Assembly: GCA_020853775.1 (NCBI GenBank)
Contig: JADYYH010000073.1
Location: forward strand, 1-64,000
DNA from: Nitrospira sp.
GTDB lineage: Bacteria; Nitrospirota; Nitrospiria; Nitrospirales; Nitrospiraceae
Length of the DNA: 64,000 nucleotides
Direction of reading: 5' to 3'
Within the stretch, counting starts at the first letter, position 1, and each line of letters starts with the position of its first letter. A model generated the notes under the pieces. The model saw only the letters and a list, made by a program, of their open reading frames with translations. It was not told where the DNA came from and did no database searches. The position numbers and the translations under genes were made by a program. Positions 17,012 to 25,785 of the stretch are shown here, in pieces.

Positions 17012-17332
17012 TTAGGTCAGAGGCGGCGCGCGCGAGGTTCTGGTAGTCGCGAGAGACTGAGAACTGAGGATCGATCGATAGACAGGAGGTGGCGGAGCGT
17101 CCGCCAGGAACGAACAGGGCGGCGGTGCGTCACCCACCAGCGAATGGCCGGTGTGATATTGCACCCACTGGCAGAGGTCGGTATCGGAATGCTCATGCCC
17201 GTCGTGGTCCGCTGCCGCCAGCTCGTGATGAATCTCCAATGCCGCCGCAAACGGCGCCATCGCGAGAAGCATACAGACAAGAAGAAGCGCGACGACCGAG
17301 CTGGATTTTTTCTGGGCGAAATGACGAAACAT
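17012..17332 (-). CDS. DUF2946-like His-rich small membrane or exported protein
   Basis: A 106-residue protein starting at the ATG at 17332 (the frame is open upstream to 17416). It has a hydrophobic N-terminal segment (VVALLLVCMLLAMAPFAAAL) followed by a metal-ligand-rich stretch, EIHHELAAADHDGHEHSD, then LCQWVQYHTGHSL and a Pro/Ser-rich tail. This layout recalls DUF2946 proteins, often found near copper-related TonB receptors. It precedes the receptor by 104 bp on the same strand. A possible promoter lies upstream: TTGCAT (17389-17394) and TACAAC (17366-17371) on the minus strand with a 17-bp spacer. A metal-sensing or chaperone role is inferred. Confidence 0.65.
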   Translation of the reverse strand: MFRHFAQKKSSSVVALLLVCMLLAMAPFAAALEIHHELAAADHDGHEHSDTDLCQWVQYHTGHSLVGDAPPPCSFLADAPPPPVYRSILSSQSLATTRTSRAPPLT

Positions 17333-17419
17333 GACCGTCCGGGCCGACAGATTCGTGAGCCGTGAGTTGTAACAAAGGGACCCTATGAATGCAAGCCGAT
17401 CCTCCGGCACCCCCACACT

Positions 17420-17449
17420 GGACTTTTTCCTACAGAATTCGATATCTTA
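17420..17449 (+). promoter_or_regulatory. Candidate sigma-70 promoter of DAHP synthase gene
   Basis: TGGACT at 17420-17425 and TATCTT at 17444-17449 are separated by 18 bp, each matching four of six consensus bases, in a locally AT-rich stretch about 55 bp before the aroG-like ATG. I see no attenuator or Tyr/Phe leader peptide. Confidence 0.3.
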
Positions 17450-17504
17450 ACCCGCAATCTCGAATTGCCACGCGAACTCGCCAGACCTTTCAACAAGGAC
17501 CACC

Positions 17505-18563
17505 ATGACCAGGCCGATAGACAACCAGCACGTCATTGAAATCAAGCCGCTTCCATCACCCCGCGAGGTCAAGACCCAACTGCCCATCACGGACGCGGTG
17601 TCCGAGTTGGTGTTCCAAACGCGACAGGCGATCCGGAACATCTTGCATGGCCGTGACATGGACCGGCTCATCGTGATTGTCGGCCCCTGCTCGATTCACG
17701 ATCCCGATGCCGCCTACGAATACGCGGACCGGCTGAAACCCGTCGCTGATGCCGTTCGCGACAAACTGCTGATCGTGATGCGCACCTACTTCGAAAAGCC
17801 TCGAACCACCGTGGGGTGGAAGGGCCTCATTAATGACCCCCACTTGGACGGTACCTGCGACATTGCCCAGGGCATTCAGCTGGCCCGGACCATTCTGCTG
17901 AACATCAACGGCAAGGGCCTGCCCTGCGCCACCGAATTGCTCGATCCCGTCACGCCGCAATACATCGCCGACCTTCTGAGCTGGACCGCCATCGGGGCCC
18001 GTACGACCGAAAGCCAGATCCACCGGGAAATGGCCAGCGGCCTCTCGATGCCCGTCGGGTTCAAAAACGGGACGGAAGGCAGCCTGCAGGTCGCCATCAA
18101 TGCCATGATCACCAGCCGAAGCCCGCATCATTTTGTCGGGGTGAACGCCGACGGCATCACCTCGATCATCAAGACGACCGGTAATCCCGATCATCACATC
18201 GTGCTGCGCGGCGGCGGCGGACGCACCAACTACAGCGTCGAGGACATTGCCCGCGCTGAAGCCGCCGTGGCGAGCGAAGGCTTGGCCCGCGGCGTGATGG
18301 TGGATTGTTCGCACGACAACTCCGGCAAGAACCATCAGCGCCAGGTGGAAGTCGCCGGCGACGTCCTGAAACAATTTCAACGGGGCCGGCGCTCGATCAT
18401 GGGGCTCATGCTGGAAAGTCACCTGGAGGGAGGCCGGCAAAGCTGGGACCCGAACAAGGCCCTGACCTACGGCATGTCCATCACCGATTCCTGCCTGGGC
18501 TGGAGCGATACCGAAGAGTTGCTGTACGGCATGGCGGAGTCGCTCGCCGCCAAAGCGGTGTAG
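17505..18563 (+). CDS. aroG: 3-deoxy-7-phosphoheptulonate synthase (class I, AroG/AroF/AroH type)
   Basis: The first enzyme of aromatic amino acid synthesis, condensing phosphoenolpyruvate with erythrose 4-phosphate. At 352 residues it matches the short class I alpha form with its own N-terminal feedback region. Recognisable features are IVIVGPCSIHDPDAAYEYA, MRTYFEKPRTTVGWKGLIND, ESQIHREMASGLSMPVGFKN and VMVDCSHDNSGKNH, which hold metal and PEP ligands. Which amino acid inhibits it cannot be decided, so the symbol is a family label. It is monocistronic or leads into the tatD gene 59 bp downstream. Confidence 0.95.
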   Translation: MTRPIDNQHVIEIKPLPSPREVKTQLPITDAVSELVFQTRQAIRNILHGRDMDRLIVIVGPCSIHDPDAAYEYADRLKPVADAVRDKLLIVMRTYFEKPRTTVGWKGLINDPHLDGTCDIAQGIQLARTILLNINGKGLPCATELLDPVTPQYIADLLSWTAIGARTTESQIHREMASGLSMPVGFKNGTEGSLQVAINAMITSRSPHHFVGVNADGITSIIKTTGNPDHHIVLRGGGGRTNYSVEDIARAEAAVASEGLARGVMVDCSHDNSGKNHQRQVEVAGDVLKQFQRGRRSIMGLMLESHLEGGRQSWDPNKALTYGMSITDSCLGWSDTEELLYGMAESLAAKAV

Positions 18564-18622
18564 GCTCACATCGTTCCACCACTCGATTCCCACACTGACA
18601 GCCGACTGCCGGAATCCATTCC

Positions 18623-19402
18623 ATGCTGATCGATACCCATACCCATCTCGACGATGCGCGCTACGAATCGGACCGCGAGGCCATGATCGCCCGGGCGCGT
18701 GAGGCCGGCGTGGACAGGATGATTACGATCGGCTGCGATCTTGCCACCAGTCGATCGGCGGTCGCGCTCGCGAATCAATACCCCTTCGTCTACGCGTCGA
18801 TCGGTGTGCATCCCCACGAAGTCAAACACATCGAGGACGATTGGTACGATGAGTTCCGGCGGCTGGCGCGCGACAAGAAGGTCGTGGCCTACGGCGAGAT
18901 CGGCCTCGATTACCATTACAACCACTCCGATCCTGAACTGCAGCGCCGGCGGTTTCGAGAGCAAATTCAGCTGGCGCGTGAGTTATCGCTTCCCGTGATC
19001 ATCCATACCCGGGAGGCGCAAGACGATACGATTCGTATCCTCAAGGAAGAGCGGGCGGCAGAGATCGGCGGGGTCTTCCACTGTTTTTCCGGGGATGCCT
19101 GGCTGGCAAAGGATGCGCTGGAGCTGGGATTCTACCTGTCGTTTTCCGGCATCCTGACGTTTCACAACGCGACCATGCTGCGGGAAATCGCCAGGACCGT
19201 ACCAGCCGACCGGCTGCTGATCGAAACCGATTGTCCCTACCTCACCCCGATTCCCCATCGAGGCAAACGCAACGAACCGGCTTTTGTAAAACACGTCGCC
19301 GAAACCTTGGCCACGATCGCTACCAACGGCGCCGCCATGACTGCGGACGACATCGGCCGGCTCACCAGTGACAACGCACGCCGACTGTTCAAAATTCCCT
19401 GA
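18623..19402 (+). CDS. tatD: TatD-family metal-dependent deoxyribonuclease
   Basis: A 259-residue TIM-barrel hydrolase of the TatD/YcfH family. It starts with the metal site MLIDTHTHLDDARY and continues with IGVHPHEV, AYGEIGLDYHYN, VIIHTREAQDDT, GVFHCFSG and LIETDCPYL, so the metal-binding His, Glu and Asp residues are all present. The family trims DNA 3' ends in repair and acts on other nucleic-acid substrates. It converges on and overlaps the YacP-like gene by 14 bp. Confidence 0.95.
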   Translation: MLIDTHTHLDDARYESDREAMIARAREAGVDRMITIGCDLATSRSAVALANQYPFVYASIGVHPHEVKHIEDDWYDEFRRLARDKKVVAYGEIGLDYHYNHSDPELQRRRFREQIQLARELSLPVIIHTREAQDDTIRILKEERAAEIGGVFHCFSGDAWLAKDALELGFYLSFSGILTFHNATMLREIARTVPADRLLIETDCPYLTPIPHRGKRNEPAFVKHVAETLATIATNGAAMTADDIGRLTSDNARRLFKIP

Positions 19403-19922
19403 GATGCTGGTTTCGCTTGCGCTGGGACTTGGGAAGCTTGCGTGGATTCCCGCCCTTCTCCTTTGACCGTTTCACCACCTCAGCCTCACCACGATCTAAT
19501 TCTTTGAATGCCGAAGCCGGGGGGCGCGCCGGCCGTTCGTAGAGTTTGGCCCGAAACTCCGGTGCGCCGATGACGAAGGCACCGGCAGCCCTTGCCGCAT
19601 TGATCACTTCGTGATCCGAGGACACCACCGCGCAATCCCTGCCATACATTCGCGCCAGACGCTCAATCACCTGATCGGCCCGTTCGCCTCGCTTGGAATA
19701 AACGACCTCGACGCCTGATTGGAACTCGCGATGTTCGGCCCCCAGGCCTCCCTGCCATCCATCAAATACCACAGTGATCGCATGGCCTTTACGTTGCCGA
19801 TACCCGGCGAGGGTGTGGAGCAGGCCGTCGCGCGCCGCTTCGAGGCGCCCGGGAGCGGCTGGAACCGCCATCCGCGCGCTTCCCAGCAGGTTATATCCAT
19901 CGACAAGAAGATGTGTCGCCAT
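19389..19922 (-). CDS. YacP-like NYN-domain nuclease
   Basis: A 177-residue NYN/PIN-fold protein of the YacP (Rae1-like) family. The acidic active-site features are LLVDGYNLLGSARM near the N-terminus, VVFDGWQGG, VVYSKRGERADQVIERL and CAVVSSDHEV. In Bacillus the family member cuts mRNA on the ribosome; a similar role here is inferred. The C-terminus is very basic (KSKEKGGNPRKLPKSQRKRN in part), which could bind RNA. The last 14 bp overlap the end of the tatD-like gene on the other strand. Confidence 0.85.
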   Translation of the reverse strand: MATHLLVDGYNLLGSARMAVPAAPGRLEAARDGLLHTLAGYRQRKGHAITVVFDGWQGGLGAEHREFQSGVEVVYSKRGERADQVIERLARMYGRDCAVVSSDHEVINAARAAGAFVIGAPEFRAKLYERPARPPASAFKELDRGEAEVVKRSKEKGGNPRKLPKSQRKRNQHLREF

Positions 19923-19985
19923 CTACAATTACGCAGTTTGAGACCTTTTGTTGACAATACCATAAACATCTGAGAAAAGGCCTAG

Positions 19986-21335
19986 ATGGTACCTTGTCGA
20001 GAAGCGTTCCGACTCCGACCCCGGGTGAATTGGCTGCTCCATGCCTGCCTCCTCCTGACTCTCGGCTGGTTCCTGGCGGGCACGGTCTCCTCATCGAATG
20101 CAGAAGCGCCATCCTGGCCGGAATTTCCACAGGTGTCCGGGGATACAACGACGCCTCAGTTCCTGCCGGTGAAACAAAACTCCGCCGGCACCTCGCGTTA
20201 TCCGATCATCGTCCGCGACCTTCGCACCTGGTCCACTGCCGACGGGACACGCCTGGTGCTCGACCTGAACCACAAAGCCTCCTTCACCGAAACTCACGTA
20301 CGAAATCCCGATCGGGTCGTCATCGACATCACCAATGCGATTCTGGGAAAGTCCTCCCGCCAGCGTGTCTCCGGCGGCACGATACCCCAATCATTTCACA
20401 TTACGCAAAGTCGCCCGCGGGTCGTCACCATTACCCTCGCGCGCACCCAGGGTTCAAAGTACAAGGCCTTCGCCCTGGACAATCCGGACCGCCTCGTCAT
20501 CGACATCTACCACAAGGCCAAAGATCAAATCCGGCAGATCGGTGAGACCTCCCCGACATCGCCGTCGGCCCCTGCCGTGGCGCTCCCGACTCCGCCGGCT
20601 ATTCCCAGCCCCACGGTGACAGAACCGGTTCGCCCGGTCGCGCCCAAACCGGCCAGCCCGATCCAGACAATCGTGATTGATCCGGGGCATGGGGGCAAAG
20701 ATCCCGGCACCATCGGGCAACATGGGACGACGGAGAAAGACGTCACGCTCAAAGTCGGTGTGTTGTTGAAGGACTTGCTGAGCACCTTGCCCAACACCCG
20801 CGTGCTCATGACTCGCGAGCGGGATGCGTTCATCGAGTTGGAGGATCGGGCGAAATTTGCCAACGGCAAAAATGCCGATCTGTTCGTGTCCATCCACGTC
20901 AACTCGCACCCGCACAAGGGGGTCCGTGGCCTGGAAATCTACCACTTTGGTGAAGCCAAGGATCAGCGGGCACTGGAAGTCGCGGCGCGGGAAAACGGCA
21001 CGCCGTTGAACAGCACTGGACTGGGAGTGGAGTACATCCTTGCAGATCTCCTGACGACAAAAAAAATCGAGCATTCACAAGAACTGGCTTGGACCGCCAA
21101 GCAGGCCATGGTCACCAATCTCAATGGCCGGTATAGCACCATCGACCACGGCGTGAAGACCGCGCCGTTTTATGTCCTTCGATTTACCACCATGCCCAGC
21201 ATCCTCGCGGAAATTGCCTTCATGTCGAATCCGGCGGAAGAGGACCAGATGCGGACGCAACCGTTTCTGGCGCATATCGCGGAATCGATTTTCGAAGGAG
21301 TCAAAACCTATCTCCGCACCAATCCGCCCCGATGA
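19986..21335 (+). CDS. amiC: N-acetylmuramoyl-L-alanine amidase with AMIN domain (AmiC type)
   Basis: A 449-residue periplasmic cell-wall hydrolase that cuts the amide bond between MurNAc and the stem peptide during daughter-cell separation. It has a signal segment (WLLHACLLLTLGWFLAG), an AMIN domain (about residues 70-185; GTRLVLDLNHKASF, PDRVVIDITNAIL), a Pro-rich linker and an Amidase_3 domain (about 225-445). Zinc ligands lie in IDPGHGGKDPG, TEKDVTLKV and FVSIHVNSH, with the catalytic Glu in SILAEIAFMSNP. A perfect TTGACA at 19951-19956 lies in the divergent gap, but I see no matching -10 box. Confidence 0.94.
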   Translation: MVPCREAFRLRPRVNWLLHACLLLTLGWFLAGTVSSSNAEAPSWPEFPQVSGDTTTPQFLPVKQNSAGTSRYPIIVRDLRTWSTADGTRLVLDLNHKASFTETHVRNPDRVVIDITNAILGKSSRQRVSGGTIPQSFHITQSRPRVVTITLARTQGSKYKAFALDNPDRLVIDIYHKAKDQIRQIGETSPTSPSAPAVALPTPPAIPSPTVTEPVRPVAPKPASPIQTIVIDPGHGGKDPGTIGQHGTTEKDVTLKVGVLLKDLLSTLPNTRVLMTRERDAFIELEDRAKFANGKNADLFVSIHVNSHPHKGVRGLEIYHFGEAKDQRALEVAARENGTPLNSTGLGVEYILADLLTTKKIEHSQELAWTAKQAMVTNLNGRYSTIDHGVKTAPFYVLRFTTMPSILAEIAFMSNPAEEDQMRTQPFLAHIAESIFEGVKTYLRTNPPR

Positions 21336-21379
21336 CAGCCGCCTTCCCGTTAGGCTAGAGTGCGGCTGTTCGCACGCTC

Positions 21380-22144
21380 ATGATGACTACGTTCAAGCTC
21401 GTCCTCGAGTATGATGGAACCCGTTACTCCGGCTGGCAACGCCAACTGAACGCGCCGACCGTTCAAGCCGCAGTGGAAGAGGCGCTTGCGGCCATCTCGC
21501 AAACCAGGATCACCGTGGTCGGGGCGGGACGCACGGATGCCGGCGTGCATGCCCTCGGGCAGGTCGCCAGCTTCAAAACCGATCGCGGTCTTTCGCCGCG
21601 AGAGTGGCTTCGCGCCTTGAATGCCCACCTCCCCGCAGACATCAGCGCCCTGTCGGTCCATGAAGTGCCGGATGCGTTTCACGCGCGATATTCCGCCACC
21701 GGAAAACTCTACGAGTACCATATCTTGAACCGATCGGAGCGGGCCGCTCTGCTTCGGGAACGAGCCTGGACGGTCTATCAACCCCTCGACATCGCCGCCA
21801 TGACCGATGCCGCGGCCTTCCTGCTTGGCTCGCACGACTTCTCTTCGTTTGAAACCGCGCCGACCGACAACGACAATCCGTACTGTCGAATGCTGCAATC
21901 GGACCTCCGTCGGCAGGGCGATCTGATTGTGCTGTCCTTTTACGCCGACCGTTTTCTCAAACAGATGGTGCGCAGTCTCGTCGGAACCGTGGTGGAGGTA
22001 GGCCGCGGTAAACGATCCGCCTCCGATATGGAAACCATCCTCAAGGCCCGTTCACGCCCTGCCGCGGGCAAAACAGCACCGCCCCATGGGCTGTATCTCG
22101 TCAGAGTGGATTATGACGGGCCATCCATCCCTCCCGTCACTTAG
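21380..22144 (+). CDS. truA: tRNA pseudouridine(38-40) synthase TruA
   Basis: A 254-residue pseudouridine synthase that modifies U38-U40 in tRNA anticodon arms. The N-terminal LVLEYDGTRYSGWQRQ and the catalytic motif VVGAGRTDAGVHALGQVASF are present; the nucleophilic Asp is residue 53. LLGSHDFSSFE and RFLKQMVRSLVGTVVEVGRG complete the two-lobed fold. The length is normal. It follows the amidase by 44 bp on the same strand. Confidence 0.97.
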   Translation: MMTTFKLVLEYDGTRYSGWQRQLNAPTVQAAVEEALAAISQTRITVVGAGRTDAGVHALGQVASFKTDRGLSPREWLRALNAHLPADISALSVHEVPDAFHARYSATGKLYEYHILNRSERAALLRERAWTVYQPLDIAAMTDAAAFLLGSHDFSSFETAPTDNDNPYCRMLQSDLRRQGDLIVLSFYADRFLKQMVRSLVGTVVEVGRGKRSASDMETILKARSRPAAGKTAPPHGLYLVRVDYDGPSIPPVT

Positions 22145-22225
22145 GGAACTTCCCCGTGAGACAGCATCGGCGATTTTTGTTATAGTTCCGCCGGCACCCC
22201 CCGTCCACCTTCACAGGAGACTTCC

Positions 22226-22543
22226 ATGAAACACCTCTGCGCAGTCTTGTCCTCGATCGTGCTGGCCGCCGTACTCGTCATCCCGCAGCTCAGTTATGCG
22301 GGAGCCCAACCGAACAAAATGAAGACCTGCAATGCCGATGCGGACGCCAAGGGGCTCAGCGGCGAAGGCAAAGGCGAGCAGCGCAAGGCCTTCATGAAAG
22401 AATGTCTCTCCGCCAAGCCGGCCAAAGCCGGAGCCGGCGCGTCTCAGCAGAACAAAATGACGACGTGTAATAAGGATGCCAAGGCAAAACATCTGGCCGG
22501 CGATGAGCGGAAAAAGTTTATGAAGGAGTGCCTGTCCAACTAA
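22226..22543 (+). CDS. psiF: PsiF-repeat exported small protein
   Basis: A 105-residue protein with a signal peptide (cleavage near SYAGAQ) and two PsiF repeats, NKMKTCNADADAKGLSGEGK and NKMTTCNKDAKAKHLAGDER, each ending in KxFMKECLS. Each repeat holds two Cys that could form a disulfide in the periplasm. A good AGGAG site precedes the ATG. PsiF is named for induction by phosphate starvation in E. coli; its function is unknown, and I see no Pho box here. Confidence 0.85.
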   Translation: MKHLCAVLSSIVLAAVLVIPQLSYAGAQPNKMKTCNADADAKGLSGEGKGEQRKAFMKECLSAKPAKAGAGASQQNKMTTCNKDAKAKHLAGDERKKFMKECLSN

Positions 22544-22550
22544 CCGCAAC

Positions 22551-22582
22551 AACCCCGGCGCGGCGCAAGCTGGGCCGGGGTT
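22551..22582 (+). terminator. GC-rich hairpin after psiF
   Basis: A perfect 9-bp stem, AACCCCGGC and GCCGGGGTT, with a 14-nt loop starts eight bases after the psiF stop codon. It has no clear U-tail, so it may slow or stop transcription with help from Rho. Confidence 0.45.
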
Positions 22583-22651
22583 CAGTCACCACGACACAAG
22601 CCACCTACGCCGTACCTCAGGCGTGACGCATGAGCTTCAGTCGTATAGAGA

Positions 22652-22670
22652 GAATGTCAGATGGACATTC
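22652..22670 (-). terminator. Hairpin downstream of cysE
   Basis: A 7-bp perfect inverted repeat, GAATGTC and GACATTC, with a 5-nt loop lies nine bases past the cysE stop. On the minus strand it is followed by TCTCTATA, a weak pyrimidine tail. It would end the long minus-strand transcription run. Confidence 0.4.
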
Positions 22671-22678
22671 GTGGGGGG

Positions 22679-23329
22679 CTAGCGGGGCTTACCGGTGTCC
22701 TGGTTTTCGAGTTTTTTACGTAACTCGATGAGTTCCATCTCCAGCGCAGCGAAGCGATCGGCCGTCGGATCAGGCATATTGGTGTGATCCATCGTCGCAT
22801 CGGGAAGCCGTTCGCCTTGCGATTTGATGATCCTGGCCGGCACGCCGATCACGGTCGAGTTCGGCGGGACCGATTTCACGACAACGGAATTGGCGCCAAT
22901 TTTCACATTGTCGCCGATAGTGATCCCGCCCAGAATTTTTGCTCCCGCCCCGACCACCACATGATTACCCAGCGTGGGATGGCGCTTGCCGCGCTCTTTG
23001 CCGGTGCCGCCCAGCGTCACCCCCTGAAACAAGGTGACATGGTCTCCGACTTCGGCGGTTTCGCCGATCACCACACCCATGCCGTGATCGATAAAGAAGG
23101 ACTCGCCGATCTTGGCGGAGGGGTGGATTTCGATTCCCGTCAACCATCGCGCCAGTTGTGAAATTGCGCGCGGCAAAAACGGCACGTCATGCTGCTTCAG
23201 CCAATGCGCGAGCCGGTAGGCCAGCAAGGCGTGGAATCCCGCGTAGGTCAGAATGACTTCGAGCCGGCTGGTCGCCGCTGGATCCCGGTCGAAAATCGCC
23301 TGGAGGTCTTGAGCAATCGCCTTCAACAT
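22679..23329 (-). CDS. cysE: Serine O-acetyltransferase
   Basis: A 216-residue left-handed beta-helix enzyme making O-acetylserine for cysteine synthesis. After a helical N-domain ([16 protein letters not shown]) comes the hexapeptide-repeat region: [58 protein letters not shown] and [12 protein letters not shown], with the catalytic His and Asp in FIDHGMG. The C-terminal extension includes [22 protein letters not shown] coiled coil. Length fits the shorter CysE form. No cysK lies nearby. It is the last gene of the minus-strand run. Confidence 0.95.
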   Translation of the reverse strand: MLKAIAQDLQAIFDRDPAATSRLEVILTYAGFHALLAYRLAHWLKQHDVPFLPRAISQLARWLTGIEIHPSAKIGESFFIDHGMGVVIGETAEVGDHVTLFQGVTLGGTGKERGKRHPTLGNHVVVGAGAKILGGITIGDNVKIGANSVVVKSVPPNSTVIGVPARIIKSQGERLPDATMDHTNMPDPTADRFAALEMELIELRKKLENQDTGKPR

Positions 23330-23367
23330 ATCTTGGACAGGCTCACGCGCCGGTTCGAACGTATCTC

Positions 23368-23850
23368 TTAGTCACGCGCGATCAGACAGACGGCTTGTGC
23401 GGCGATCGCTTCCTCGCGCCCCACCGCATCCAGGCCTTCACCGCTCTTGACTTTCACGTTCACCAGTTCGGGATCGACTTGCAGCACCTCGGCGATCGTC
23501 TTTTGCATGGCGGCCAAATGCGGACTCAACCGGGGCGCCTGGGCAATGATGGTGCTGTCGACATTGGCGAGGCGATAACCCTTCGTGCGCAGTTTGCCGA
23601 CGACATCTTCGAGCAACTTGAGGCTGGAGATGTTCTTGAATCGCTGATCCGAACTCGGATAGTGGCGGCCGAGATCTCCTTCGCCCATCGCGCCCAGCAG
23701 CGCGTCGCAGATCGCATGCACGAGCGCATCGGAATCGGAATGCCCTTGCAGTCCTTTATGATGCGGAATGTCGAGCCCGCCCAGGATCAACTTGCGTCCG
23801 GCTACCAGGGGATGAATATCCCACCCGCACCCCACACGTACTCCCGTCAT
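23368..23850 (-). CDS. ispF: 2-C-methyl-D-erythritol 2,4-cyclodiphosphate synthase
   Basis: A 160-residue enzyme of the MEP isoprenoid pathway that cyclises CDP-methylerythritol phosphate. Zinc ligands are in [11 protein letters not shown] and the family signature [20 protein letters not shown], then [13 protein letters not shown]. The end motif [20 protein letters not shown] is complete. The ATG at 23850 overlaps the ispD stop as ATGA, so the two consecutive-pathway enzymes are translationally coupled. Confidence 0.97.
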   Translation of the reverse strand: MTGVRVGCGWDIHPLVAGRKLILGGLDIPHHKGLQGHSDSDALVHAICDALLGAMGEGDLGRHYPSSDQRFKNISSLKLLEDVVGKLRTKGYRLANVDSTIIAQAPRLSPHLAAMQKTIAEVLQVDPELVNVKVKSGEGLDAVGREEAIAAQAVCLIARD

Positions 23851-24620
23851 TCTGCACTCCTCGCTGCTGTTCGTGATTGAAGAATCGCTTCCCCGATCAC
23901 GAGATCTTCCGGCCTTGTCACCTTGATATTTTCACCGCTCCCCTCGACCACCACGACCGGCTTCCCCAACAGCTCGACGAGATGCGCATCATCCGTCGCG
24001 TGGATCCTGCCGAGGAACGCCTTCCGATGCGCCTCCTCCAGGCAAGCTCGCCGGAAGGCCTGCGGGGTTTGCGCAAGCCACAAGGGGCCGCGATCGATGG
24101 TCCGCTCGATCACGCCACCGGCCCCCACATATTTCACCGTATCGCGCATCGGAAGCGCAATGATAGCCGCTCCATGCTCCGCCGCTGCCTCGACCACCCG
24201 GCGAATCATGTCGCCGGTTAAAAACGGCCGCACCGCATCGTGCACGAGGATGATGTCCGCCAAGCTCACCTCGGCCAGCGCATGACGAACCGAATCCTGC
24301 CGTTGCGCTCCGCCGGGCACGACCTTGGTGACCTTCCCGAATTCTCCCGGCGCCACAAAGTAATCGAGACAATATTGGCGGTCCGCTTGAGGGACGGCCA
24401 AAATAATCTCATGAATAACCGGAGAGGCTTGGAGAACGTGAAGAGACTGCGCCAGAATCGGCCGTCCGCCCAGGGCGAGAAACTGCTTGGGAACCGGTCC
24501 CCCCATGCGAAGGCCGCGACCAGCCGCCGGCACGAGGGCTACAGTTCTCAATCCCGTCGGTGATGATTGCGGCTCAGGAACGGACACGGATTGACTCACG
24601 GAACAAGGACACCCTACCAC
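23847..24620 (-). CDS. ispD: 2-C-methyl-D-erythritol 4-phosphate cytidylyltransferase
   Basis: A 257-residue MEP-pathway enzyme that joins CMP to methylerythritol phosphate. The nucleotide-binding loop VALVPAAGRGLRMGGPVPKQ begins near residue 27. Further features are GGAQRQDSVRHAL, ILVHDAVRPFL, DTVKYV, LAQTPQAFR and ATDDAHLVE. The start is unclear: GTG codons at 24620, 24599 and 24587 are possible, all before the conserved core. It is coupled to ispF downstream; the PIN-TRAM gene lies upstream, an arrangement seen in other bacteria. Confidence 0.96.
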   Translation of the reverse strand: MVGCPCSVSQSVSVPEPQSSPTGLRTVALVPAAGRGLRMGGPVPKQFLALGGRPILAQSLHVLQASPVIHEIILAVPQADRQYCLDYFVAPGEFGKVTKVVPGGAQRQDSVRHALAEVSLADIILVHDAVRPFLTGDMIRRVVEAAAEHGAAIIALPMRDTVKYVGAGGVIERTIDRGPLWLAQTPQAFRRACLEEAHRKAFLGRIHATDDAHLVELLGKPVVVVEGSGENIKVTRPEDLVIGEAILQSRTAARSAE

Positions 24621-24709
24621 CTGCCCACCGCTGCGACATCGTCATGCTGGCCATGCTCTGACATCGGACACTAGAAAACACGTGGCGACCGTGCCTATTC
24701 ATCGCCCGG

Positions 24710-25735
24710 CTAACCACGCGCAACCTGATATTCTTCCCGCTCAGATTCTTCTTTCAGACGGGTGAAAATCATCCGTCCTGCCGTCGTTTGGAGCACACTG
24801 GTCACCGTCACATCCACATTGCGACCGATGCAGCGCCGCGCATTGTCGACGACGATCATCGTCCCATCATCCAGGTAGGCCACGCCTTGGCCGGCTTCCT
24901 TGCCTTCCTTCAAGACGAACACGCGAATCGTTTCTCCAGGCAGGACGACGGGCCGCAAGGCGTTACAGAGCTCATTGATGTTCAGCACACGCACACCCTG
25001 GAGTTCGGCGACCTTATTCAGATTCAAGTCATTGGTGACAATGCGGCCCCCTACTTTTTTAGCCAACACCACCAGTTTGGCATCGACTTCTTTGACGTGT
25101 GGGAAATCTTCCTCGATGATACGCACATCGACCTCGGGCATTTTTTGAATCTTGTTCAGAATATCCAACCCCCGCCGCCCGCGCGCCCGCTTCAACGAAT
25201 CGGATGAGTCCGCGATGTGCTGCAATTCATTCAAAATAAAATGAGGCACCAGAAACGGTCCCTCGAGAAATCCGGTTTCGCACAGGTCTGCCACCCGGCC
25301 ATCGATGATGACGCTTGTATCCAGCACCTTGAGGCATGCATGGGAAGATCCTGACGGCGACTGCCCAGGATGAGCCCCGGGGAATTGTTCCTGCCCGAAG
25401 CGCGCGCCCATGGCCAAACCCAGATAAGGAAAACCTAAGAGAAAAACCAATCCCCCGATGTGAAAGAGAAACGTCTCGACATCAAACACGGCGCTGCCGA
25501 CCCATTCCACCAACCCGGTCAGCACCAGCCCACCGGCGAGCCCCACGGCTCCGCCGACAATAATGCCGAATGACAGTCTCCGGAGCGCATATTCACCGGC
25601 CAGGATGAGCCCGCCGGCGACCGCCCCCATGCCCAACCCTACCAACAAGAACCCGCGACTCGGGTCCTGGGCCCGCAGAAACAAGGCCAGCCCTGCAAGA
25701 GCGCTGAGAAGAACAAATATGGCCCGTGCTACCAT
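24710..25735 (-). CDS. PIN and TRAM domain membrane protein (YacL type)
   Basis: A 341-residue protein with four predicted membrane helices in the first 115 residues, then a PIN nuclease fold starting at [20 protein letters not shown] and a C-terminal TRAM domain ([20 protein letters not shown] onward). PIN acidic residues lie in [10 protein letters not shown] and [14 protein letters not shown]. The start at 25735 has a strong GAGGAGG site; the frame is open to 25789. The family is widespread and often near ispD. An RNA-processing role is suspected but not proven. Confidence 0.9.
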   Translation of the reverse strand: MVARAIFVLLSALAGLALFLRAQDPSRGFLLVGLGMGAVAGGLILAGEYALRRLSFGIIVGGAVGLAGGLVLTGLVEWVGSAVFDVETFLFHIGGLVFLLGFPYLGLAMGARFGQEQFPGAHPGQSPSGSSHACLKVLDTSVIIDGRVADLCETGFLEGPFLVPHFILNELQHIADSSDSLKRARGRRGLDILNKIQKMPEVDVRIIEEDFPHVKEVDAKLVVLAKKVGGRIVTNDLNLNKVAELQGVRVLNINELCNALRPVVLPGETIRVFVLKEGKEAGQGVAYLDDGTMIVVDNARRCIGRNVDVTVTSVLQTTAGRMIFTRLKEESEREEYQVARG

Positions 25736-25785
25736 ACTGTTTTCCTCCTCTCTGTGATCAACCTCGAATAGATGATTCGAGGCAA

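Noticed and set aside
19951..19956. Perfect TTGACA before the amidase gene
   Set aside because: No acceptable -10 box at 16-18 bp, so I mention it only within the amidase entry and do not call a promoter.
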